From Actinoplanes teichomyceticus ATCC 31121 (lineage in GTDB: Bacteria > Actinomycetota > Actinomycetes > Mycobacteriales > Micromonosporaceae): a stretch of 64,000 bases of DNA. The stretch covers positions 5,233,001-5,297,000 of the forward strand of contig NZ_CP023865.1 of NCBI RefSeq assembly GCF_003711105.1, written 5' to 3'. Numbering within the stretch: position 1 is the first letter of the stretch; each line of letters opens with the position of its first letter. Below are positions 44,125 through 51,973 of the stretch, in pieces. The notes under the pieces were generated by a model. That model was not told where the DNA came from and ran no database searches. It saw only the letters and a program-made list of their open reading frames with translations. Both the position numbers and the translations under genes were made by a program.

Positions 44125-45885
44125 TCAACCGTGGGTCAGGTTCAGCGTCTTCACGCCGGTGGCCGGGATGCCCACCTTGGTGGCGGTGCTGATGTCGGTG
44201 GCGTCGGCGTACCACAGTTTGGCGTCCGAGCCGCCGTACAGGTCCCACTGCAGCTTGACCTGCTGGCCGCCGATCAGCGGGATCCCGTAGGCGGTCACGT
44301 CGGTCTCACCGTGGTAGCCGTGGAAGAAGCCGACCAGGTCGCCGGTGGTCGCGTTGTGGGCCAGCAGCCGCACCTCGCGGGCACCCGGCGTGACCGAGCC
44401 GCGCAGCGTCGCGCCCTTCGCCAGCCGGAAGTCGTAGGTGCTGCTGCCGCCCGCGGTGACCGGGATCCGGGTGGCCTGGAAGCGGTTGCCGGCATTGCCG
44501 GACCACTGGAACGGATGGTCGGCGGTGGGCGAGAAGAGCAACGGCCAGGCGTACGGGCCGAGCTTGCCGATCACGTAGCGACCGGACGAGTCGGTGCGCA
44601 CCCCACCCGCCTCGCCGGAACCGAAGCTGGCGTTCGCCCGGTAGTCGACGGTGACGCCGCTCACCGGCGTGCCGGCGGTTCCGGTCACCACACCGGTGAT
44701 GGATCCGGCCTGGTCCAGCCGTACCGCCGGAGCCTTCGTGGTGGTACCGGGCTTGACCGTGATCCGGGCGGCGGCCCGCTGGTCGCCGGTGCCGCCGGAC
44801 GCGCCCAGCCACTGGTGGCCGTAGGTGCCCGGGGCCCGGACGAAGACCGTGTACGTGCCGGGCGCGGCCGGGGTGTACAGCGTCCCCGTTCCGTCGGGGC
44901 CGGTGCAGCCACCGCTGAAGTCCTCCGGGCGGCCGACCGTCTTGAGGGTGAAGCAGGCGTCGGCGACCGTTGACCCGGTCACCCGGTCGACGGCGGTGAC
45001 CGCGACCTGGCCGCCGAGGACCAGGGGCACGGTCACCGTGGTGGTCCGGTGGGCCGCCGGCTCGGCGGTCACTCCCCGGCTGGCGAGGTAGAGACCGGAG
45101 CCGCTCGCCTCGACGTCGAAGCGCACCGGCCCGGCGGGCAGGTCGCTGAGTGTGGCGCCGCTCGCGTCGCCGCACACCGGATCGGGAAGGTCCCACGCCT
45201 GCACGCAGAAGTCGCCCACCGGCGCCCCGGTGACCGAGTCGACCGCCTTCACGACCAGCGTGGTGGGAGCCGGCAGCGTCGCGTCCACCGTGGTGGTCGC
45301 GTCGGCGGCGACGGTGAAGGTGCCCGGCACGTGGTGCACGGCGGTGCTCCAGCCGAACGCCACCTGGTACTCGCCGGGCAGCACCCCGTCGAAGCTGTAG
45401 AAGCCGCTCTCGTCGACGTAGGCGTAGGCGACCGGCTCGCCGCCGCGCCGCAGGGTCACCTCCGAGCCGTACAGCGCGGTGCCGTCCGGGCGGGTGATGT
45501 GGCCGCTCAGCGTGCCGGTGGCCAGCAACTGGTCGTCGACCCGGACGGTCTCGCCCTCGCCGACCGGGAAGGTGGCCGCCCGGTCGGCGGTGACCTGCCG
45601 GTACGCCCACTGGGTCAGGGACTTCCAGCCGAACGAGACCCGGTAGGTGCCGGGCGCCACGTCGGCCGAGTAGGCGCCGGCGTCGTCGGTGTAGGTGTAC
45701 TGGACGTTCCCGTCGAGGTTCTCGACGGTCACGAAGGCGGAGGCCACCGGCCGGCCGGACGGATCGGTGAGGGTGCCGGCGACGGCGGTGCCCTCGGCGG
45801 CGGCCGCGGGGGCCGTCAGCGCGCCGGCGGCCAGGAACCCGGACAGGACGGCGAGCCCGAACCGGGCTCGAAGTGATCTGCGCAA
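44125..45885 (-). CDS. Secreted multi-domain protein with carboxypeptidase-regulatory-like repeats
   Basis: 586 aa. Signal peptide LAVLSGFLAAGALTAPAAAA. Several Ig/CarboxypepD_reg-like beta domains follow, each with a G-x-V/L-T/S-D-P-x-G start and an AGxYxxxxxPGTY end: GTLTDPSGRPVASAFVTVEN then GTYRVSFGW; GHITRPDGTALYGSEVTLR then GEYQVAFGW; SITGVVTGTAGTPVSGVTVD. A Cys pair (DFCVQAWDLPDPVCG) could form a disulfide. No catalytic domain is visible; a surface adhesin or matrix protein is likely. No sortase motif at the C-terminus. Confidence 0.82.
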   Translation of the reverse strand: MRRSLRARFGLAVLSGFLAAGALTAPAAAAEGTAVAGTLTDPSGRPVASAFVTVENLDGNVQYTYTDDAGAYSADVAPGTYRVSFGWKSLTQWAYRQVTADRAATFPVGEGETVRVDDQLLATGTLSGHITRPDGTALYGSEVTLRRGGEPVAYAYVDESGFYSFDGVLPGEYQVAFGWSTAVHHVPGTFTVAADATTTVDATLPAPTTLVVKAVDSVTGAPVGDFCVQAWDLPDPVCGDASGATLSDLPAGPVRFDVEASGSGLYLASRGVTAEPAAHRTTTVTVPLVLGGQVAVTAVDRVTGSTVADACFTLKTVGRPEDFSGGCTGPDGTGTLYTPAAPGTYTVFVRAPGTYGHQWLGASGGTGDQRAAARITVKPGTTTKAPAVRLDQAGSITGVVTGTAGTPVSGVTVDYRANASFGSGEAGGVRTDSSGRYVIGKLGPYAWPLLFSPTADHPFQWSGNAGNRFQATRIPVTAGGSSTYDFRLAKGATLRGSVTPGAREVRLLAHNATTGDLVGFFHGYHGETDVTAYGIPLIGGQQVKLQWDLYGGSDAKLWYADATDISTATKVGIPATGVKTLNLTHG

Positions 45886-46008
45886 GGAGTGTCCTCGAAG
45901 GGGGGTGGTAGAGGTCCGCAGCCGTCGATGACTTTCGCTGCGACACGGATCATAGCCACCTGCTCCTTCCGCACCCCTTGCGTCCCGGCCGCCGCCGCGA
46001 CGCCGCGG

Positions 46009-46611
46009 CTAGACGCGACGGAAGACGTCCAGGACGAACCACTCGTCCTCGTGGCGCACCACGCGCTCCAGGCCCGGGTGCCCGGCCATTGCGCCGTGCA
46101 CGTGGAAGCCGTCGTAGTTGCCCGGGTTCTCCCGGTCGCGGAAGTGCACGGAGAGCAGGTCGCCGCCGGGCTCCAGCCGGGCCACCATGCCGTCCAGCAT
46201 CCGGTTCAGGTCGTCGCCGGAGAGGTAGTAGAGCAGGTCGCCGATCACGATCAGGTCGAACGTGCCGTCCGGCAGCTCGGCGGGCAGCAGGGCGCGTTCC
46301 ACCCGGACGTTGGCGAGCCCGGCGGTGGCCGTACGCGCCTGCGAGACCGCCTCGTCCACGCAGTCGACGGCCAGCACCTCGTCGCAGCGCTCGGCGAGCA
46401 TCACGCTGAGCAGGCCGACCGAGCAGCCCGGCTCGTAGCAGCGGCGGTATCGCGGCCGCGGCAGACTGGCCACCGCGACCGCGTACTTGCGCTGGTCATG
46501 CCACTTGGTCGCGGTGTCCCACGGGTCGTCCTTCGCCTCGTAGAGACCGATGAAGTGGTCGAGGGAGACGGAAGCCTCCGGCGGTACGGCGTCACCCTGA
46601 GTACGTGTCAC
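46009..46611 (-). CDS. SAM-dependent methyltransferase, NodS-like
   Basis: 200 aa. The front DHFIGLYEAKDDPWDTATKWHDQRKYAVAVASL and CYEPGCSVGLLSVMLAERCDEVLAVD (motif I) match NodS-type enzymes; motif post-I/II is ELPDGTFDLIVIGDLLYYLS. NodS N-methylates amino sugars, but actinobacterial relatives act on unknown substrates. GTG 46611 follows GGGGGAG by 9 bp. It lies 20 bp after the stop of the putative membrane protein upstream and could be co-transcribed with it. Confidence 0.82.
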   Translation of the reverse strand: MTRTQGDAVPPEASVSLDHFIGLYEAKDDPWDTATKWHDQRKYAVAVASLPRPRYRRCYEPGCSVGLLSVMLAERCDEVLAVDCVDEAVSQARTATAGLANVRVERALLPAELPDGTFDLIVIGDLLYYLSGDDLNRMLDGMVARLEPGGDLLSVHFRDRENPGNYDGFHVHGAMAGHPGLERVVRHEDEWFVLDVFRRV

Positions 46612-46631
46612 CCGGCGATTCTCCCCCGGCC

Positions 46632-47693
46632 TCACCGTGCCTGAACGGTCAGGGCTCCCACCCCGCCGGTGGAGTCCAGCCGGATCCCGCCGTCGCCGCG
46701 TCCCGCCCGGGCCGTCCCGCCCCGGGCCACCCCGTCGTCGGTGCGGCCGTAGAGGGTGACCGAGCCCGCGCCCTCGCGGAACAGTGCCCGCACCGGCACC
46801 TCGCCGCCGGTGACGATCCGCCAGGTGCCGAGCCCGCCCCGCTCGGTGATCGGGATCGCGTCGCGCTGGCCCGGCAGCACCAGGTCCATCGTGCCCGAGC
46901 CGCCGATCAGCTCGATCGCGCCGACCCGGCCGCCGGACAGGTCGATCCCGGCCGTGTGTACCCCGCCGCGCATCCGGAACGACCACCTGACCTCGTCGCT
47001 GAGCAGTACGTCGAGGCGGGCCGAGCCACTGGTGCGCCCGCTGGGCCCGATGGCGACCCGGACCGTGCCGCCGTCGACCGAGGCCCGCGCCGTGATCGCG
47101 CTGTCCGCGCCGGTCTCCACCCGCACCAGGCCGCCGCGCACGTCGCCGACCCGGACGCGCAGTTGGGTCACCCCGTCGGCCAGCTCCAGGGTGGCGGCGG
47201 CGGGGACCGCCGGGGTGGTCCTCCCCGCGCCGCCCGGCGCGGTCGGCGAGGCCGGCGGCTGCGGGCGTGAGGTCGCCGGGCGCGACGGCGGTGAGGTGCC
47301 GATGGAGACCGGCGGGGTGGCCGGCGGCGGCGAGGGCGCCGGCAGCGGCGGCGCGGGCAGGCTCGTGGCCGGGTCGCGGCCGGTACGCGGCCAGGACACG
47401 GCGGCGGCGACGCCGGCGCCCACCAGCAGGACCACGACCAGCAGGACCAGCACCGGCTTGAGGTCTCGCCCGGTACGGTCGCCGGGCCCCGCCGCCACCG
47501 GCGCCGTCTCGCCCACCGGCCGCCGGGTGTGCAGGGCCGGTCCGGTGCGGGTGGCGTCCACACCGGGCAGCTCGTAGTGGTCGGCGGGCGGGCCGAGCCG
47601 GTGCGGGGCGTCGGGCCAGTAGTCGGCGATCCGGGGCCAGGCCGGCGGGGGTCCGGACGGATCGTCGGTGCCGGGCACAACAGGACTGTCCAC
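46632..47693 (-). CDS. Single-pass membrane protein with Pro-rich stalk and extracytoplasmic beta domain
   Basis: About 353 aa. A cytoplasmic Pro-rich head (about 1-80), a helix (VLVLLVVVLLVGAGVAAAVSW), a Pro/Ser/Thr stalk (about 105-160) and a C-terminal beta-rich domain of about 190 residues (LELADGVTQLRVRVGDVRGG, SARLDVLLSDEVRWSFRMRG, GAIELIGGSGTMDLVLPG). The last domain resembles head-GIN/DUF4097-type auto-adhesive beta repeats, but that is a loose impression. GTG 47693 is preceded by GAGGAG at 6 bp. Divergent from the AbfB protein gene; the 223-bp gap must hold both promoters. Confidence 0.7.
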   Translation of the reverse strand: MDSPVVPGTDDPSGPPPAWPRIADYWPDAPHRLGPPADHYELPGVDATRTGPALHTRRPVGETAPVAAGPGDRTGRDLKPVLVLLVVVLLVGAGVAAAVSWPRTGRDPATSLPAPPLPAPSPPPATPPVSIGTSPPSRPATSRPQPPASPTAPGGAGRTTPAVPAAATLELADGVTQLRVRVGDVRGGLVRVETGADSAITARASVDGGTVRVAIGPSGRTSGSARLDVLLSDEVRWSFRMRGGVHTAGIDLSGGRVGAIELIGGSGTMDLVLPGQRDAIPITERGGLGTWRIVTGGEVPVRALFREGAGSVTLYGRTDDGVARGGTARAGRGDGGIRLDSTGGVGALTVQAR

Positions 47694-47916
47694 GCATGTC
47701 TCCTCGGTGCGGCCAGCCGGCACCCCATGTCCACGCCGGATGGTCCACCGGGGTATACGCAGCGGTCCGAGCTTCGGTTCGCCCGCCGGTGACAAAGATT
47801 TGTACGCCGTTGCGGGAAATTGCGGCGGCCACCCCTTGATATCCGTCACCGGCCGGGCAAAGATCCTTATCGTTTCATTAAGTCGGTTGGCCACAGGCAC
47901 TGCAGGAAGCGAATAC

Positions 47917-48807
47917 ATGCCGGAAGACGACACCCGTTCGAGGTTGCGGGTCGGTGGGTGGGTGCCGCCGTATTCACCCGACGCGCGCTGCAGCGCACCG
48001 CGGGTCGGGCCGACCACACCCGCCACCTTCTCGCCGGCCCCGCCGCCCGGCTTCCCCGGGTGGAGCCGCCGGGGCGGGCCGCTGCGCCGGCGCGCCGCCC
48101 TGACCGCCGTCGCGGTCGCCACGCTGGCGGTGGCCGCGCTCTCCGCGGCGGCCCTGCGCGGCGATCCGCCGCCGGGCGACCCGGCGTTCGTGGCCGGCGC
48201 GGTGCCGCCCGCGCCGCCGCCCGCCCAGCCGGTCATCATCGCGCCGAGCAGCAGCTCCACCCCGGCACCCACCGGGAGCGCTCCCACGTCCCGGCCGGCG
48301 GCCACACCGGCAAGCCATCGGCGTACATCGAAGCCGACTCGCGCCTGGCCCGCGCCGAGCCGCGCCACGGCGCTCACTCTGCGTGCCGGCTCGACCGTCG
48401 CGCTGACCCTCGCCGACGACCCCGGACAGCGGGTGCGGCACCGGGACCTCCTCGGCCGCATCGACGCCGTCGGGCCGTCCCCCGGCGGCATCGACCGGGC
48501 CGACTCCAGCTTCACCGTGCGCGCCGGGCTCGGGAATTCCGGCTGCGTCTCGTTCGAATCTGTAAACTTTCCCGGATATTTCCTGCGGCATGAGAACTTC
48601 ATAATCAAGCTGCACCGGCCGGACGGGTCCCAGCTTTTCCGCCAGGACGCCACTTTCTGTCCGATCAGGATTCGCTCGGGCGCCGCGCTCGCGTTGCGGT
48701 CGCTCAATTTCCCGGAACGGTTCGTGGCCGCATTCCGCGGCGAACTCCGGCTGCGGGAGTCCGCCGCCGGCACCGCGCTCGCGCTCGTGCCGCGCGCCGT
48801 GGGCTGA
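47917..48807 (+). CDS. Membrane-anchored AbfB (arabinose-binding) domain protein
   Basis: 296 aa. A short cytoplasmic head, a helix (AALTAVAVATLAVAALSAAAL), a Pro/Ser/Thr stalk (about 85-150), then an AbfB beta-trefoil: SGCVSFESVNFPGYFLRHEN, LFRQDATFCPIRI, ALRSLNFPERFVA. The trefoil subdomains bind arabinofuranosyl side chains in known CBM42 proteins. No catalytic domain is present, so it is a surface glycan-binding protein. ATG 47917 follows AGGAAG. Two GH43 genes lie within 14 kb, fitting an arabinan-related habit. Confidence 0.85.
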   Translation: MPEDDTRSRLRVGGWVPPYSPDARCSAPRVGPTTPATFSPAPPPGFPGWSRRGGPLRRRAALTAVAVATLAVAALSAAALRGDPPPGDPAFVAGAVPPAPPPAQPVIIAPSSSSTPAPTGSAPTSRPAATPASHRRTSKPTRAWPAPSRATALTLRAGSTVALTLADDPGQRVRHRDLLGRIDAVGPSPGGIDRADSSFTVRAGLGNSGCVSFESVNFPGYFLRHENFIIKLHRPDGSQLFRQDATFCPIRIRSGAALALRSLNFPERFVAAFRGELRLRESAAGTALALVPRAVG

Positions 48808-48870
48808 CCGCGCCACCAGCCGACCACGCCCCGGAGCCGGCCACCCCTCGATCTGACGGCGCCGCCGGCC

Positions 48871-48932
48871 GACGCTGCCTCAAGGCCCCCGAGGCAGCGT
48901 CCGGGGAGGGCCGGCCCGGCCGGCCCTCCCCG
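48871..48932. terminator. Two adjacent perfect hairpins
   Basis: First stem: GACGCTGCCTC (48871-48881) with GAGGCAGCGTC (48891-48901). Second stem directly after: CGGGGAGGGCCGGC (48902-48915) with GCCGGCCCTCCCCG (48919-48932), loop of 3. They follow the AbfB gene. The rest of the 260-bp gap before the sigma factor has nothing I recognise. Confidence 0.75.
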
Positions 48933-49068
48933 CGCGGCTGTCTCAGCCGTCCAGCACCGCCACGCCCAGCCCCGCACGCGCCGGCCGGAGCGGCGGCTCG
49001 ACAAGGCGCCCGTCACCCGTGATGGTCATCGGCCGGTCCGGCGCGGGGCATTCTGGAAAAATATCCGG

Positions 49069-49629
49069 GTGGCGGTGCACAGGAGGAGCTCGGGGGACGT
49101 CGATGGGGGTGTGACCTTCGAGCAATTCGCGATGGCCCGCCTGCCCAGCCTGCTGCGCTACGCGGTCGTCCTCACCGGCGACCGGTATCTCGCTCAGGAC
49201 GTAGTTCAGGAGGTGCTGGCCCGGGCGCACGTCCGGTGGCGGCGGATCAGCAATGCGGACTCCCCGGAGGCGTACGTCCGGCGGATGGTGCTCAACGAGT
49301 ACCTCTCCTGGCGGCGCTCCTGGGCGGTGCGCAACCTGCATCTGGCCGGCGAGCGGCTGACCGAGATCGAGGACGCCCGCGGCGGGGTGCTCGACCACGC
49401 CGACCGGATCGCCGAGGCCGACGCTCTCTGGCACCGCCTGGCCCGGCTCGGCCGCAAGCAACGGGCCGTCCTGGTGCTGCGCTACTACGAGCAGATGGAC
49501 GACGAGTCCATCGCCGATCTGCTCAACTGCTCCCCGGCGACGGTGCGCAGCCAGGCCTCGAAGGCATTGCGAACGCTCCGGCTGGAGTCGGAGCGGCAAA
49601 TCCTGATCACTGCCGAGGAGAAGTCGTGA
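49069..49629 (+). CDS. SigE-family ECF sigma factor
   Basis: 186 aa with regions sigma-2 and sigma-4. Region 2: TFEQFAMARLPSLLRYAVVL and AQDVVQEVLARAHVRWRRI. Region 4: RLARLGRKQRAVLVLRYYEQ, then DDESIADLLNCSPATVRSQASKALRTLR (HTH). It directs RNA polymerase to a small regulon. GTG 49069 gives a 14-residue leader; GTG 49111, directly before TFEQFA, is the alternative. Its stop overlaps the start of the repeat protein (GTGA), so the two are coupled, the position normally held by an anti-sigma factor. Confidence 0.9.
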   Translation: MAVHRRSSGDVDGGVTFEQFAMARLPSLLRYAVVLTGDRYLAQDVVQEVLARAHVRWRRISNADSPEAYVRRMVLNEYLSWRRSWAVRNLHLAGERLTEIEDARGGVLDHADRIAEADALWHRLARLGRKQRAVLVLRYYEQMDDESIADLLNCSPATVRSQASKALRTLRLESERQILITAEEKS

Positions 49630-50441
49630 CCGACCACGGTGACCGGCTGCGCGAAGCATTCGAGTCCCACGAGAACCAGACCCCCGACCCGGCCGCGGTG
49701 TACGCCAAGGTCGTCGAGCTTTCCGCAAAGCACCGGTGGCGCCGCCGGGGTGCGACCGCCGCCGGTGGCGCCGCACTGGGCGCCGGGCTGATCGCCGCGG
49801 TGGTGAACCTGCCGGCGATCCTCCCGGACGGGCCGCAGGAGTCGAGCGCCCCGATCGCCGCGGCCGCCCCGGCCACGCCTGCCGTGACCGCGAGCGTGGC
49901 ACCGAGCACGACCCCGAGCGCGGAGCCCACCGCCGAGTGGGACGCCTACTTCGACGCGGGCTACGACTACGACGACGCGCTCCGGCTCGCCCGGCTGTGG
50001 AACATGTCGACCGACGACATCGGCGGGGTCAAGGCCGAGGCCGGGCGGCGGCTGCTGGCCGGTCAGGCGCTGCCGTTCCCGGCCACCCCGGACGAGCCGG
50101 GGCAGGTGCCGGCCACCGTGCAGAAGTTCTTCGCCGCCGGGTACGGCTACGACGACGCGGTCAAGCTGGCCAAGCTGTGGCACCTGAAGACGCCGTACGA
50201 CGCGAAGGTCGCCGCCGGCAAGCGGCTGCTCGCCGGACAGACCCTGCCGATCAAGCCGGAGCGGGAGAGCGCCGAGTCGAAGCAGGAGCTGCTGCGGGTC
50301 GAGGCGTTCGACCGAGCCGGGTACGACTACGACGACGCGGTCAAGCTGGCCAAGCTCTGGCACCTGAAGACGCCGTACGAGGCGAAGGTCGCCGCCGGCA
50401 AGCGGCTGCTCGCCGGACAGAGCCTGCCGATCGAGCCGTGA
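49626..50441 (+). CDS. Membrane protein with three 43-residue extracytoplasmic repeats, sigma-coupled
   Basis: 271 aa. A charged cytoplasmic N-terminus of about 40 residues, one helix (about 47-66: GGAALGAGLIAAVVNLPAIL), an Ala/Thr/Pro stalk, then three repeats at 108-150, 169-211 and 229-271. Consensus: AGYDYDDAVKLAKLWHLKTP then KVAAGKRLLAGQTLPI. Copies 2 and 3 differ at few positions, also in DNA. The position after an ECF sigma gene, with translational coupling, suggests an anti-sigma or sensor role, but no zinc anti-sigma motif (HxxxCxxC) is present. I do not recognise the repeat family. Confidence 0.8.
   Translation: MTDHGDRLREAFESHENQTPDPAAVYAKVVELSAKHRWRRRGATAAGGAALGAGLIAAVVNLPAILPDGPQESSAPIAAAAPATPAVTASVAPSTTPSAEPTAEWDAYFDAGYDYDDALRLARLWNMSTDDIGGVKAEAGRRLLAGQALPFPATPDEPGQVPATVQKFFAAGYGYDDAVKLAKLWHLKTPYDAKVAAGKRLLAGQTLPIKPERESAESKQELLRVEAFDRAGYDYDDAVKLAKLWHLKTPYEAKVAAGKRLLAGQSLPIEP
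49947..50438 (+). repeat. Three in-gene repeats, about 129 bp each
   Basis: Units at 49947-50075, 50130-50258 and 50310-50438. Units 2 and 3 share long identical DNA runs around the codons for DDAVKLAKLWHLKTPY, indicating a recent duplication; unit 1 is diverged. Confidence 0.85.
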
Positions 50442-51260
50442 CCGAGAGGCTGCGCCGGCGCACCGGGTTCGAGATCGAGCTGAGGGCCCCGCCCGGGGCC
50501 AGCCGGCGCACCCTCGCCCTGGACCTGGCCGGGCGCTGCGGGGGCAGCGTCCGGCCGGTGTGGCACTCCGACAGCGAGCCGTCCCTGGTCCCCGGGCTGG
50601 GCCGGTTCCTGCACCTCACCCAGGGGTTCCAGGTGCGCCGGCCGGACGGCGCGTGGCTGTGCACCCTGGTCGACGACATCACGCTGCTCGCCGGGCTGGA
50701 CCCGAAGGCGCCCCCGCAGCCCGGCTGGTTCCGGGTGCTCACCGACGACGCGCGGCTGCTGCGCCTGCTGGCCCGGCCCGCCAGCTGGGTTTCACCGTGC
50801 CGTACGAGACGGCGGTGCACCTGCACGTGGACGGCGCGCCGTTCCGCGCGCCGCACGCGCTGGCGAACCTGGTGCGGCTGTTCGCGCACTGGCGGGAGCC
50901 GCTGCGGGAGGTGCTGCGCACCAACCCGGCCTGCCGGCGGCTGGCGACGCTGCCGGAGCCGCTGGTGGCGGCCACGAACGGCACACCGACGTACGCCGAG
51001 CTGCGGGCCGCCGCGGCCGAGGGCGAGCTGACGAAGTACTTCGACGTGAACCTCACCCAGCTGCTCACCGACACCCCGGTGCGGGACACGGTGGAGATCA
51101 GGATCCTGCCGGGCCGGATCGAGGCGGCCCCCGTCGTGGACCGGGCGGCCCTGGTGGAGCTGCTGCTCGACCGCTGCCTGGATCCGGCCCCGATCCCCCC
51201 GGCGGGCACGTCGAGACCCTGCTGGAACTGGCCGCCGAGGCGCTGGCCGGGCGCGGCTGA
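50438..51260 (+). pseudogene. Decayed amidoligase-family gene
   Basis: It starts at GTG 50438 overlapping the repeat-protein stop. The first frame gives RRRTGFEIELRAPPGASRRT, SLVPGLGRFLHLTQGFQVR and GWFRVLTDDARLLRLLARPA, the N-terminus of an ATP-grasp-like amidoligase (Amidoligase_2). At about 50785 it jumps to another frame with LGFTVPYETAVHLHVDGAPF, RTNPACRRLATLPEPLV, LTKYFDVNLTQLLTD and RDTVEIRILPG, so a central segment seems deleted. Near 51200 a second shift restores VETLLELAAEALAGRG to TGA 51260. The gene was part of the sigma/repeat-protein unit. Confidence 0.8.
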
Positions 51261-51382
51261 CCGGCCCGCGGGTCATGCCGCCGCCGGCTGTCACCCGGAG
51301 CCGGCGGCGGCGCTCCCGGATCGGGTGACACCGGCACAACTGGCCGTTCGGCCCACTGTGGGCGGTGCCGGGGTCGGCTGAG

Positions 51383-51928
51383 ATGGGGAGGGTGACGTAC
51401 CCGCCCCAGCAGCCGTTTCCACCCCCCGAGGACCCGTACGTCAACCATCCGCCGACCCAGCCGTTCACCGGGCCGTACCCGCAGGCGGGTTTCCCTGCGG
51501 GCTATCCGCACCCGGCCGCGCCGCCGCGCCGCCCGCTCTGGCCCTGGCTCGCCGCCGTGGCGGCGCTGTCGCTGATGCTGCTCGCCGGGAGTGGCTGGCT
51601 GCTGTGGGACCGGGTGCTCCGGGAGGACTCCGGGGTGGCCGCCTGCAAGGCCCTCGCCGACCGGGACCGGGCCGCGGGCGGCGCCGACGAGACGCTGACC
51701 CGCGAGGAGTACCTCGCGATGCGCCGGGTCTTCGCCGACTCCCGGTACGCCGACCTGCGCGAGCACGGCACCAAGCTGATGGACGTGCTGTGGCAGGTCA
51801 CCCAGCTGGGCACGGACGACCAGGTGGCGGCGCTGACCTATCTGGAACCGCTGACCCGGCACGTCAGCGGCCTGCAGTCCGCCTGCGCCGACCACGGCGT
51901 CGTCATCGACCTCAGGCTGACCGACTGA
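51383..51928 (+). CDS. Single-pass membrane protein with Pro-rich head
   Basis: About 181 aa. Residues 1-48 are Pro/Tyr-rich (PPQQPFPPPEDPYVNHPPTQ), then a helix (WPWLAAVAALSLMLLAGSGWLLW) and an extracytoplasmic alpha-helical domain of about 110 residues (SGVAACKALADRDRAAGG, YLAMRRVFADSRYADLREHG, SGLQSACADHGVVIDL). Two Cys are far apart and could pair. It follows the amidoligase remnant after about 120 bp. Function unknown. GTG 51392 is an alternative start. Confidence 0.7.
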   Translation: MGRVTYPPQQPFPPPEDPYVNHPPTQPFTGPYPQAGFPAGYPHPAAPPRRPLWPWLAAVAALSLMLLAGSGWLLWDRVLREDSGVAACKALADRDRAAGGADETLTREEYLAMRRVFADSRYADLREHGTKLMDVLWQVTQLGTDDQVAALTYLEPLTRHVSGLQSACADHGVVIDLRLTD

Positions 51929-51973
51929 GCGCGCCGGTGCGGGTGACGCGGGCGGCCGCGTCACCCGCCGGTC

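Noticed and set aside
46632..49016. 794-residue continuous frame over the 46.6-49 kb region
   Set aside because: Only the part from GTG 47693 onward looks like protein; the rest opposes the AbfB protein gene and reads as shadow.
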